From contig CALMIR010000170.1 in NCBI GenBank assembly GCA_937864265.1, positions 1 through 64,000 of the forward strand: a stretch of 64,000 bases of DNA, given 5' to 3'. A model generated the notes under the pieces. It had not been told where the DNA came from. It did no database searches and was given only the letters and a program-made list of their open reading frames with translations. This DNA comes from an uncultured Saprospirales bacterium (GTDB lineage: Bacteria; Bacteroidota; Bacteroidia; Chitinophagales; Saprospiraceae). The position numbers and the translations under genes were made by a program. Of the stretch, positions 26,149 through 33,335 are shown in pieces (the stretch's first letter is position 1; every line of letters starts with the position of its first letter).

Positions 26149-27213
26149 TCACCTGACTTTAGTATATACCGTACCTCTTCCTTTGCCTCTTTGAAGCAAT
26201 AATCCAGCTTCTGTGAGCCGTTTGAGGTCATATTTGAGTGTATTCCGGCTCACTTCGGGCAATAAGTTATCTACTTCACCAACGGATAATTCACCTTCAC
26301 GGCGCACGAAATCCAACACCCGACGTTGCCGCGTATTGAGATACAGGACGGCAGGCTCTTCCACCAAGGATTGCTCATCTTCGGCCAGCCGCTCTGTGAT
26401 TTGACGAATAGCATTGAGCAGATAGTAGAGCCACCTGCCAATGTCTTCTTTTTCAGTACCTCGGTGTCGTTGAGCAGTCATTAGCGCTTTGTAATAGCCT
26501 GCTTTGTCATTTTCTATGACCCTTTCCAGGCTAGTGTACAATACAAATTCGTAGCCGTTTTGAAGCAGCAAAAGATTGGTCAGCAGTCGGCTCAAGCGGC
26601 CGTTGCCATCTTGAAATGGATGGATGCTTAAAAATTCATAAATAAATGCACCGATTAGAATCAGTGGGTGCTGGTTTTTGCTGGCACGCTCTGCCAAGTA
26701 CCAATTGACCGCTGTTTCCATAGCTTTAGGCGTTAATGCCGGGTCTGTAGTTTGGAAAATGATTTGCTGCTCCCCATGAGCGTCTGTAGCTACTACCTGA
26801 TTGCTCAATTGCTTGTACTGACCCCTATGATGGGTGTCTTTGGAGCTGTAACGCAATAATTCATTGTGGAGTGCTTTGATCAGGCTTTCGCTGAGCAGCA
26901 AATCGCGATATTGCTCTTGAATGATTTCCAATGAGGTGAAATAACCAGCGACCTCCTGCTCATCGCGGCTGCTTAAAGACTGTATGTGCATGTGATCAAT
27001 CAAATCGGCGATGGCTTCGTCGCTCATTCTGCCGCCTTCGATACGGGTAGAAGAACCCGTGCTTTGAACGGTTGACAGGTGGCGAAGTTCCTGAAGTTGC
27101 TCGATATTGAGGTAGGTTTGAACTTTCCAGGCGCGGTTGTAGGTGTCAATATCTTGGATGACTTTGTGAATGGAAGCTAAGCTAAGCGGGTCTATGTGGA
27201 GTAGGTATTTCAT
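26149..27213 (-). CDS. Fic-family AMP-transferase with winged-helix end
   Basis: 354 residues. Fic proteins transfer AMP or related groups from nucleotides to hydroxyl side chains of target proteins. The catalytic motif H198-P-F-Q-D-G-N-G-R206 is complete. An N-terminal class II inhibitory motif (S55-T-R-I-E59-G) is present, so the enzyme is probably held off until the glutamate swings away. The last 70 residues form a winged helix (R-R-V-L-D-F-V-R-R-E-G-E-L-S-V, then R-N-T-L-K-Y-D-L-K-R-L). This is the usual domain order of the common bacterial Fic/DUF4172-type proteins. No toxin-antitoxin partner is adjacent. Confidence 0.9.
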   Translation of the reverse strand: MKYLLHIDPLSLASIHKVIQDIDTYNRAWKVQTYLNIEQLQELRHLSTVQSTGSSTRIEGGRMSDEAIADLIDHMHIQSLSSRDEQEVAGYFTSLEIIQEQYRDLLLSESLIKALHNELLRYSSKDTHHRGQYKQLSNQVVATDAHGEQQIIFQTTDPALTPKAMETAVNWYLAERASKNQHPLILIGAFIYEFLSIHPFQDGNGRLSRLLTNLLLLQNGYEFVLYTSLERVIENDKAGYYKALMTAQRHRGTEKEDIGRWLYYLLNAIRQITERLAEDEQSLVEEPAVLYLNTRQRRVLDFVRREGELSVGEVDNLLPEVSRNTLKYDLKRLTEAGLLLQRGKGRGTVYTKVR

Positions 27214-27285
27214 GTTTTTCTTTCTCCAAAGTTATCTGTTTTTATCTGTTTTTCAAATTTTTTATCCAATTTTAATTTTTTTTTC

Positions 27286-28680
27286 TTATTCTCGGCTTCT
27301 TGGGATTAATGAGCGGATACTTGGCTTAATGGCAAGTACATTATCGCCGAGCTGTTCTTCCAGCTCTAGCAGGGCTTGATTGGCCTCTTCAAAGCTGTTG
27401 TTCAGGTTACCGACATACACCGTAAAGCCGTTTTCAATGTCATTGAAACAGCCTAGCCACAAGCCGGATACAGACCACCCTAAGTATCTCAGTTCAGCGA
27501 TGCGGGCGGTCGCTTCCGCATAAGATGCCGCCACGTCAACCTGAAGGATATAAACGGTTTTTTCAATGTCTTTTAATCGGGTACAATCATATTCGATGAA
27601 TTCATTTTCTCCCGGCAGTATGGTGATAAACTCAGAACCCTCATTCGTCGTCTCGTCCGATTTTTCGGATCTTGGTGTTTGGACAAAGTTTAGCCCCATG
27701 TAAGGTTTTTCATCTTTTAAAAAAGGCATAGGCCAGGTAAAGGGCGTATCCAATTCGTAAATCAGCGATTCTGGTTTCTGTTTATTTTTTTGCTTGACCA
27801 ACTCCATTTTATCCAGATAGGCTTCTGGTTCTTCGTAAATGCGCAGCTTTTCCTGTAATTCTTTGAAAAATATCCCGCTAACAACCAGAACACAGGCAGT
27901 CACGACAGCCATTTGCTTGGCATAACGTCGCTTAAAACGACTTTGATCCTGGAGGTTGAACTGCTTTAACCATTCTGGTACATATCCATCTTTGAATTTT
28001 TGCAATAGCTCATTCTGACTCAGGAAAGCAATGCGAGCCCTTTTATTTTTAAAAATATCTTCCCGGGATGGGGTGATTTGCATAATAGGCTTCTTGTTTT
28101 CTTGTACGACAATCAGGCCAAATCCATTGTAAATGCACTGATTGCGCAACTCCATATAATCAGGATCATTATAGCTATTCAAAAAGACATCCTCTCCAAT
28201 GGCTACCCATTGTTCGTCTGCGTGGTAGCGCTTAAATTGTTCAATGGCATAGATATAACGATATCGGCGCAAGCGCTGAAACGAAAACCGATAAATCATG
28301 AAAAGAATGCCAAATAAAATAATCGTAAATGCAGCTGGAACAAATAGGCCAGTCTGTTTGATAGGCAACCTACCCAAAATATAAACAGTAAAAAAAATCA
28401 TGGTAGTAATAACGGCGGCCACAGCCGCTGCATCCCAGAGCAGTAGCCCCAGCATCAGCTTGTACTTCACCTCTGATTTCGTGTCATAACTGGTCGCTTC
28501 GAAGGTTGCCCTGAAAACTTGCCCTTCTTGACTTTCATAGGATAAAAAACCATCAGCGATGACCCCGCCTGCTCCCCGTACATCAGATGTGAGCATGGGG
28601 CGGCTCTCCCTTTGCCGATTCCGGTAGTGGTGCTTGAGAAATCCCAGCGTAATGACTTTGATGTCTTGTTCAGTCAGCAT
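27286..28680 (-). CDS. Membrane protein with SPOR-like C-terminal domain
   Basis: 464 residues. Two membrane helices at about 80-130 (A-A-V-A-A-V-I-T-T-M-I-F-F, then G-L-F-V-P-A-A-F-T-I-I-L-F-G-I-L-F) and a third near 255-275. The N-terminal 75 residues (V-I-A-D-G-F-L-S-Y, F-R-A-T-F-E-A-T-S-Y) have a spacing that recalls a nuclease-like core but lack the usual lysine. The C-terminus (V-Y-I-L-Q-V-D-V-A-A-S-Y, F-T-V-Y-V-G-N-L-N-N) looks like a SPOR domain, which binds denuded peptidoglycan. The start overlaps the end of folP by 11 bases, so it is co-translated with it. I do not know its role. Confidence 0.65.
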   Translation of the reverse strand: MLTEQDIKVITLGFLKHHYRNRQRESRPMLTSDVRGAGGVIADGFLSYESQEGQVFRATFEATSYDTKSEVKYKLMLGLLLWDAAAVAAVITTMIFFTVYILGRLPIKQTGLFVPAAFTIILFGILFMIYRFSFQRLRRYRYIYAIEQFKRYHADEQWVAIGEDVFLNSYNDPDYMELRNQCIYNGFGLIVVQENKKPIMQITPSREDIFKNKRARIAFLSQNELLQKFKDGYVPEWLKQFNLQDQSRFKRRYAKQMAVVTACVLVVSGIFFKELQEKLRIYEEPEAYLDKMELVKQKNKQKPESLIYELDTPFTWPMPFLKDEKPYMGLNFVQTPRSEKSDETTNEGSEFITILPGENEFIEYDCTRLKDIEKTVYILQVDVAASYAEATARIAELRYLGWSVSGLWLGCFNDIENGFTVYVGNLNNSFEEANQALLELEEQLGDNVLAIKPSIRSLIPRSRE

Positions 28681-29515
28681 TTTCCAGCGTTTGCCACAAC
28701 TTAATGGTTTGTACAGCAGGCTTTACATCGTGCACCCGGAGCAATTTTGCCCCTTGTTGCAAGGCAACGACATGCAAGGCCGTCGTGCCATACAATGCGT
28801 GTTCGGGTTTAGTCCCTAGTACTTTATTGATCATAGACTTTCTCGAGATACCTGCTAATACAGGCAATTCTAAAATGCCAAATACATGCATTTCCTTGAG
28901 CAGGGAATAGTTGTGGGACACTTGTTTGCCAAAACCAAAACCCGGATCCAAAATGATGTCTTTGACACCCAACGCTCTTAACTTACCCACCTCAGCAATA
29001 AAAAAATCCAGCACTTCCAATACCACATCTTCATAAACAGGCTGAACTTGCATCGTATCGGGGCGGCCCTGCATGTGCATCAGAATATAAGGAACACCCA
29101 ATTCAGCCACCATGTCGTAAAGCTTGGGATCAATACGCCCTGCAGATATGTCATTCACCATACATACGCCTGCTGCAATACTTCTTCTGGCTACTTCCGA
29201 CCACACCGTATCAATTGATAAAAGAGCATCCGGAAAATATTTCCTGATTAATTCAATGGCGGGCAATACCCGGCTCAATTCTTCGTCAACGCTTACCCAA
29301 TCAGCACCTGGCCTCGACGAAGCGCCCCCAATATCTATGATCGCGGCGCCTTCTTCTAACATTTTTTCTGCCTGTCGCAACAAATCCGCTTCCACGCGAT
29401 ACTTGCCCCCGTCGTAAAAGGAATCGGGCGTACAATTCAGTATGCCCATGACTTGCGGCTGCTCCAAACTCAGCAGATGGCCTTTGCAGTTAATGGTCTG
29501 TTTGGGAAACAACAT
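28670..29515 (-). CDS. folP: Dihydropteroate synthase
   Basis: 281 residues, standard length. It condenses p-aminobenzoate with dihydropterin pyrophosphate in folate synthesis and is the sulfonamide target. Landmarks: M-G-I-L-N-C-T-P-D-S-F-Y-D-G-G near the start, G-A-A-I-I-D-I-G-G-A-S-S-R-P-G-A, D-T-V-W-S-E-V, N-D-I-S-A-G, and near the end the pterin loop D-P-G-F-G-F-G-K and G-I-S-R-K-S-M-I. No other folate genes are nearby. It overlaps the following membrane-protein gene. Confidence 0.95.
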   Translation of the reverse strand: MLFPKQTINCKGHLLSLEQPQVMGILNCTPDSFYDGGKYRVEADLLRQAEKMLEEGAAIIDIGGASSRPGADWVSVDEELSRVLPAIELIRKYFPDALLSIDTVWSEVARRSIAAGVCMVNDISAGRIDPKLYDMVAELGVPYILMHMQGRPDTMQVQPVYEDVVLEVLDFFIAEVGKLRALGVKDIILDPGFGFGKQVSHNYSLLKEMHVFGILELPVLAGISRKSMINKVLGTKPEHALYGTTALHVVALQQGAKLLRVHDVKPAVQTIKLWQTLENAD

Positions 29516-29656
29516 GCCGTACTATTCTGGAAAGAAAAAAATCAAAAGTTAGCTAACTGCTCAGCAAGATTAGTGCTGTAAAGATAGATCAATAGGCCTA
29601 GAGAACAAGCAGTGCAACCCATTGAAAATGCACGCACCTATCCGTCGCCCACCACT

Positions 29657-29863
29657 TTACTTCGCCACTTCAGGCATTTTACAAGCCTCATCAGCTTTTT
29701 TGCCACAGACGCTGCATTCCCCGATTTCACTTTTCAACATCGGATTGTTATTGGCACAAGTGCCCCTAAACTCTTGCCCGGTGAAAATATGCCGTATATT
29801 AATTAAGAGGAATGAAATGCCAAAAAAACCGAAAATGATCGCCAACACATATAAGAATTCCAT
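29657..29863 (-). CDS. Small single-pass membrane protein with a cysteine tail
   Basis: 68 residues. One N-terminal membrane helix (L-Y-V-L-A-I-I-F-G-F-F-G-I-S-F-L) is followed by a basic turn and a soluble tail with four cysteines: G-T-C-A-N-N-N-P-M, then C-S-V-C, and A-C-K-M. The helix plus T-C-A layout recalls the NqrM-type Cys proteins that help mature redox complexes, and similar short proteins are widespread in Bacteroidota. The resemblance is weak and the tail could equally bind iron or zinc. No nqr genes are in the window. It sits alone between folP and mazG. Confidence 0.6.
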   Translation of the reverse strand: MEFLYVLAIIFGFFGISFLLINIRHIFTGQEFRGTCANNNPMLKSEIGECSVCGKKADEACKMPEVAK

Positions 29864-30017
29864 AAAAGAAATTTAATTTTATTTTTTAGCAACTGCACTG
29901 CTATTTAAACGCAATACAACTGCAGCGGGTTCATTCTGAATAGCTCCCTTTAAAATAGCTGGTTTTATGCGCTGCTCTAATAGGAAAACTTTAATTTCAC
30001 GGCCAAAATTAAAAACT

Positions 30018-30776
30018 ATGCAGCATAAACTGGAAGCTTTTGGCCGTTTGTTGACAATAATGGACGAACTGAGGGAAAAATGTCCCTGGGATCGCAAGCA
30101 GACTTTTGCAAGCTTGCGCAACCTGACCATCGAAGAAACCTACGAACTAGCCGACGCTATTCTGGAAGAAGATATGAAGGGCATCAAAGAAGAGATAGGC
30201 GACATTTTGCTGCACATGGTTTTTTATTCCCGGATTGCCGATGAAAAAGGGGCTTTTGATGTAGCAGATGCCATCCATGCGGTTTGCGATAAGTTGATCA
30301 AACGCCACCCGCACATTTACGGCGATGTAGTGGCGGAAGATGAGGAAACAGTGAAAAAAAACTGGGAACAACTGAAACTAAAAGAGGGCAAAAAATCGGT
30401 GCTACAAGGCGTACCCAATTCCTTGCCTGCTATGGTCAAAGCTTACCGCATGCAGGAAAAAACCAAGCAAGTGGGCTTTGAGTGGGAAAACAGCGAACAA
30501 GTTTGGGCAAAAGTCGAAGAAGAAATGGCTGAATTGAAAGAAGTAATGTTCGACGAGAGCGATTTTTCCAGAAAAGAAGAAGAGTTTGGTGACGTATTAT
30601 TTTCACTCATCAATTTTGCTCGCTTTCAACAAATTGACCCGGAAACAGCCCTAGAAAAGGTCAACCAAAAGTTTAAAAAGCGGTTTGAATATATTGAGGC
30701 CAATGCCGGCAAAGACTTAAATGATATGAGCCTACAGGAAATGGATGCACTTTGGGAAGAAGCTAAGCTCAGATAG
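30018..30776 (+). CDS. mazG: MazG nucleoside triphosphate pyrophosphohydrolase
   Basis: 252 residues from the ATG giving M-Q-H-K-L-E-A-F-G-R-L-L; 17 further codons upstream are in frame but unlike the family. MazG hydrolyses non-canonical or excess NTPs to NMP and pyrophosphate. It has the two tandem MazG halves of the long form. The first carries C-P-W-D, E-E-T-Y-E-L and E-E-I-G-D-I-L-L-H; the second carries K-V-E-E-E-M-A-E-L and K-E-E-E-F-G-D-V-L-F-S. The helical E-E-x-x-E...E-x-x-D metal-binding pattern is thus doubled. It lies just before the DUF151 nuclease gene. Confidence 0.93.
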   Translation: MQHKLEAFGRLLTIMDELREKCPWDRKQTFASLRNLTIEETYELADAILEEDMKGIKEEIGDILLHMVFYSRIADEKGAFDVADAIHAVCDKLIKRHPHIYGDVVAEDEETVKKNWEQLKLKEGKKSVLQGVPNSLPAMVKAYRMQEKTKQVGFEWENSEQVWAKVEEEMAELKEVMFDESDFSRKEEEFGDVLFSLINFARFQQIDPETALEKVNQKFKKRFEYIEANAGKDLNDMSLQEMDALWEEAKLR

Positions 30777-30842
30777 GTCAGAATTTTTAAAATGGCATTT
30801 ATTTATTCTTTCCTAAATGCATTTCATTCATCGGCATTTTCC

Positions 30843-30850
30843 TACCTTTG
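30843..30850 (+). promoter_or_regulatory. -7 element for the DUF151-xseB unit
   Basis: TACCTTTG matches TAnnTTTG, 85 bases before the ATG at 30936; a TTTC at 30822-30825 is a possible weak -33 box. Confidence 0.45.
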
Positions 30851-30935
30851 CGCTCCCAAATGGAGATGTGTGGTTTTGGCCTTTCCTACTTTGAACAAAA
30901 AGCCAAGCCATTTTAATCTGGTTTAATTGTTGATA

Positions 30936-31532
30936 ATGAAAAAAATAGAGTTAGATATCGTTGCTCTTTCCCACAGCGTAACCCAATCTCATAATTACGC
31001 TGTTGTGTTGGGCGAACAGGATGGCTCAAGAAGACTCCCAATCGTTATTGGCAGTTTTGAGGCACAGGCCATTGCCGTAGCTATGGAACGCATGACCCCA
31101 AACCGCCCCCTCACGCACGATCTTTTCAAAAATACCCTCGAGACTTTCAACATAGACTTGAAGGAAGTCATCATCAATAATTTATTGGACGGCATTTTTT
31201 ACGCCCGCCTCATTTGCATCAAAGATGGTGAACTGATCGAAGTGGATTCGCGCACTTCCGACGCACTCGCTATGGCCGTGCGCTTTAATTGCCCGATTTA
31301 TACCTATGAATTCATACTCGACGCAGCTGGCGTAGTATTGGAAGAAACCGAGGAACATCCCGAGGCTGTTAAAACGGAAGAACGTCAGGAAAAGGAAAAA
31401 CGCACCGGATCTTTATCCCGATATACCATAGACGCCCTCCAAAAGATGTTGGAGGAAGTCTTGTCGGAAGAAGACTACGAACGGGCTGCCGAAATCCGCG
31501 ATGAAATAAAAAGAAGAAAAGAAAAATCCTAA
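30936..31532 (+). CDS. Bifunctional-nuclease-domain (DUF151) protein with UVR motif
   Basis: 198 residues from the ATG M-K-K-I-E-L-D; a TTG three codons earlier is unlikely. Residues 1-130 are the DUF151/bifunctional-nuclease fold (L-P-I-V-I-G-S-F-E-A-Q-A-I-A, R-P-L-T-H-D-L-F, and D-S-R-T-S-D-A-L-A-M-A-V-R). Residues about 155-195 are a UVR motif (L-Q-K-M-L-E-E-V-L-S-E-E-D-Y-E-R-A-A-E-I-R-D-E-I), the UvrB/UvrC interaction helix pair. This DUF151-UVR fusion is common in Bacteroidota; its link to excision repair is suggested by the motif only. xseB follows with its ATG touching the stop. Confidence 0.85.
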   Translation: MKKIELDIVALSHSVTQSHNYAVVLGEQDGSRRLPIVIGSFEAQAIAVAMERMTPNRPLTHDLFKNTLETFNIDLKEVIINNLLDGIFYARLICIKDGELIEVDSRTSDALAMAVRFNCPIYTYEFILDAAGVVLEETEEHPEAVKTEERQEKEKRTGSLSRYTIDALQKMLEEVLSEEDYERAAEIRDEIKRRKEKS

Positions 31533-31712
31533 ATGTCCTACGAAGCCGCCATGTCCGAACTACAGGAAATCGTAGCACGCCTACAAGATGGCCGAACTGG
31601 CATTGACGACCTTGAAAAGGAACTAACCCGTGCCAGCCAACTCATCCAGTGGTGTCGCGAAAAACTCCGAGATACCGAGGCGGCTGCCGACCAATTGTTG
31701 GGAAATTCTTAG
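31533..31712 (+). CDS. xseB: Exodeoxyribonuclease VII small subunit
   Basis: 59 residues, short even for this family. The chain begins M-S-Y-E-A-A-M-S-E-L-Q-E-I-V-A-R-L-Q-D-G and continues with I-D-D-L-E-K-E-L, then L-I-Q-W-C-R-E-K-L and D-T-E. This matches the XseB pattern of an amphipathic helical hairpin that binds the large subunit XseA, which degrades single-stranded DNA. Its ATG directly follows the DUF151 stop codon. The large-subunit gene is not in the window. Pairing with a DUF151-UVR protein suggests a DNA-repair transcript. Confidence 0.85.
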   Translation: MSYEAAMSELQEIVARLQDGRTGIDDLEKELTRASQLIQWCREKLRDTEAAADQLLGNS

Positions 31713-31722
31713 TAACCACTCA

Positions 31723-33225
31723 CTACCCATCCTCATAAACCCCTATAAAGTCTGCTTCCGTCCATGCTTCCGGCGAACGCAATTCGTACAATTTCTTTTC
31801 CGAATACGCCATTTCCCCAGCAAAGCCGTCAAAATCCGCAAAAGGATTTTTCTTTCCCATGCCATCCTTTTCCCGCACAAAAGCTTTGCCCAATACCAGC
31901 CCGATTTTTCCCAGGTCGTTGAAAAAATATTCCTGCAAAAGAGGAAGCACTTGTTGGTCGAACACCTGTTTTAACTCGTCCAAGTTGTTGACATTCAAAA
32001 AATAAGCATGCCCAATGTGGTAATCCTTGCTCAAGAGCAGTTCTATCCGATAATTGATGGTATCCAGCAATTTGACCAAATTAATACCCGATAAACCCGG
32101 GCGATCGGCCAGTGCTGCAATCTTATCCGGCTCGGCAGGCATTTCCCGAAAGGAGAAGCGACGACGCAGCGCCATATCCAGGGTCTCCGCGCTGCGGTCT
32201 GCGGTGTTCATGGTACCAATGAGGTATAGATTCGCTGGCACACTAAAATTTTGACGGGAATAGGGCAATATTACTTCCAGTGCTTCCGCCATGCCCTTAC
32301 GTTTATCCGAATCAATCAGGGTCAGTAATTCCCCAAAAATAGCGGCTATATTGCCTCGATTGAACTCGTCCATAATCAGCACATAATTGCGCAACGCCGC
32401 AGCTTGGCTTCCTTTTTGCAAGAAACTTTCCAAATCATTTTGTGCCCTGGCAGCTAGTGTTTTAAAAATGCCGTCTTCTATGCGGTAATGAACCTTGCCT
32501 TCCGCTGAAAAAGGCTTGATCCCTTCCACAAAGTCTTCATAGGAAAAAGATGGATGAAAGGTCACAAAACCAATCCTGCCCTGACTTTTATAGTATTGAA
32601 AACGCTGTTTCAAAGCAACCCGGCTTTCCAAAGCCAGTTCTTCCTCTGGGCGTTGCTCTATGATGGATAAAGCGTGATTGAGCGTTTTAAACGTTTTCCC
32701 AGTACCAGGCGGGCCATATAAAATCAGATTGTGGGGATGTGAAAACTCTGGCTGGTACTCATAAGCTACTTCCGGTTCGGAGAACAGGTGCAATTGTTCT
32801 ACCCAATCCAGGATTTGTCGGTACTGGTGATAGTGCGACTTAAAGGTAGAGCCAGGCAGACTGCCATGGAAATCCTGAAAAAAAGGACTTTCCAAAAGCC
32901 TTTCTTTAGAAATGGGCTGATGCCACAAATTGCACTCAATCTGCAGGGCAACCCTCTTTTGTACATCCGGCTCATGCAGGTAAAAAGGGCGCTCCCACTC
33001 AGGGATGGGCTGCTCTTCCGGCATCGATCGAACTTCTGCCAGGGCATAACAGGCGGCATTCTTTCCACTTTCGTAAAGAATGGCCTTATCCCCGGCCTTT
33101 ATTTTATCCCAATGAGCGCTAATGCCAAAAGAGGAAACTGCCCCTGCTTTGAGGGCCTCTGATAGGCGCATTACTTTAGGGCTGGACTGAAATAGCCAGT
33201 ACTGTATCGCTTTTTGTTCGTTCAT
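31723..33225 (-). CDS. EVE-domain McrB-like AAA ATPase
   Basis: 500 residues from the ATG giving M-N-E-Q-K-A-I-Q-Y-W-L-F-Q; 20 extra upstream codons do not fit. Residues 1-140 are an EVE domain (Y-W-L-F-Q, K-A-G-D-K-A-I-L-Y-E-S-G, A-C-Y-A-L-A-E-V), a fold that reads modified bases such as 5-methyl- or hydroxymethylcytosine. Residues 165-430 are an McrB-type AAA motor: Walker A G-P-P-G-T-G-K-T (171-178), Walker B V-L-I-M-D-E-F-N-R, sensor G-T-M-N-T-A-D-R-S and R-R-R-F. McrB normally works with the nuclease McrC to cut modified DNA. No mcrC is adjacent: the gene is flanked by xseB and a BatA-type gene. Confidence 0.87.
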   Translation of the reverse strand: MNEQKAIQYWLFQSSPKVMRLSEALKAGAVSSFGISAHWDKIKAGDKAILYESGKNAACYALAEVRSMPEEQPIPEWERPFYLHEPDVQKRVALQIECNLWHQPISKERLLESPFFQDFHGSLPGSTFKSHYHQYRQILDWVEQLHLFSEPEVAYEYQPEFSHPHNLILYGPPGTGKTFKTLNHALSIIEQRPEEELALESRVALKQRFQYYKSQGRIGFVTFHPSFSYEDFVEGIKPFSAEGKVHYRIEDGIFKTLAARAQNDLESFLQKGSQAAALRNYVLIMDEFNRGNIAAIFGELLTLIDSDKRKGMAEALEVILPYSRQNFSVPANLYLIGTMNTADRSAETLDMALRRRFSFREMPAEPDKIAALADRPGLSGINLVKLLDTINYRIELLLSKDYHIGHAYFLNVNNLDELKQVFDQQVLPLLQEYFFNDLGKIGLVLGKAFVREKDGMGKKNPFADFDGFAGEMAYSEKKLYELRSPEAWTEADFIGVYEDG

Positions 33226-33335
33226 GCTTTGTGTGCTCGGGGCTAAATTAGTTAAATTTTTTCCTAATTTGGCAGCCCGATTCAACCCGGCGGGCTTATT
33301 TCAAGTTTTTGTTAGCAAAAAGGTAATTCGACAAT

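Noticed and set aside
27286..27600. C-terminus of the folP-linked protein as a separate SPOR lipoprotein
   Set aside because: The frame is continuous with the membrane-spanning part and there is no internal start with a signal peptide.
31723..33225. A complete McrBC restriction system
   Set aside because: No McrC-like reading frame flanks the gene on either strand.
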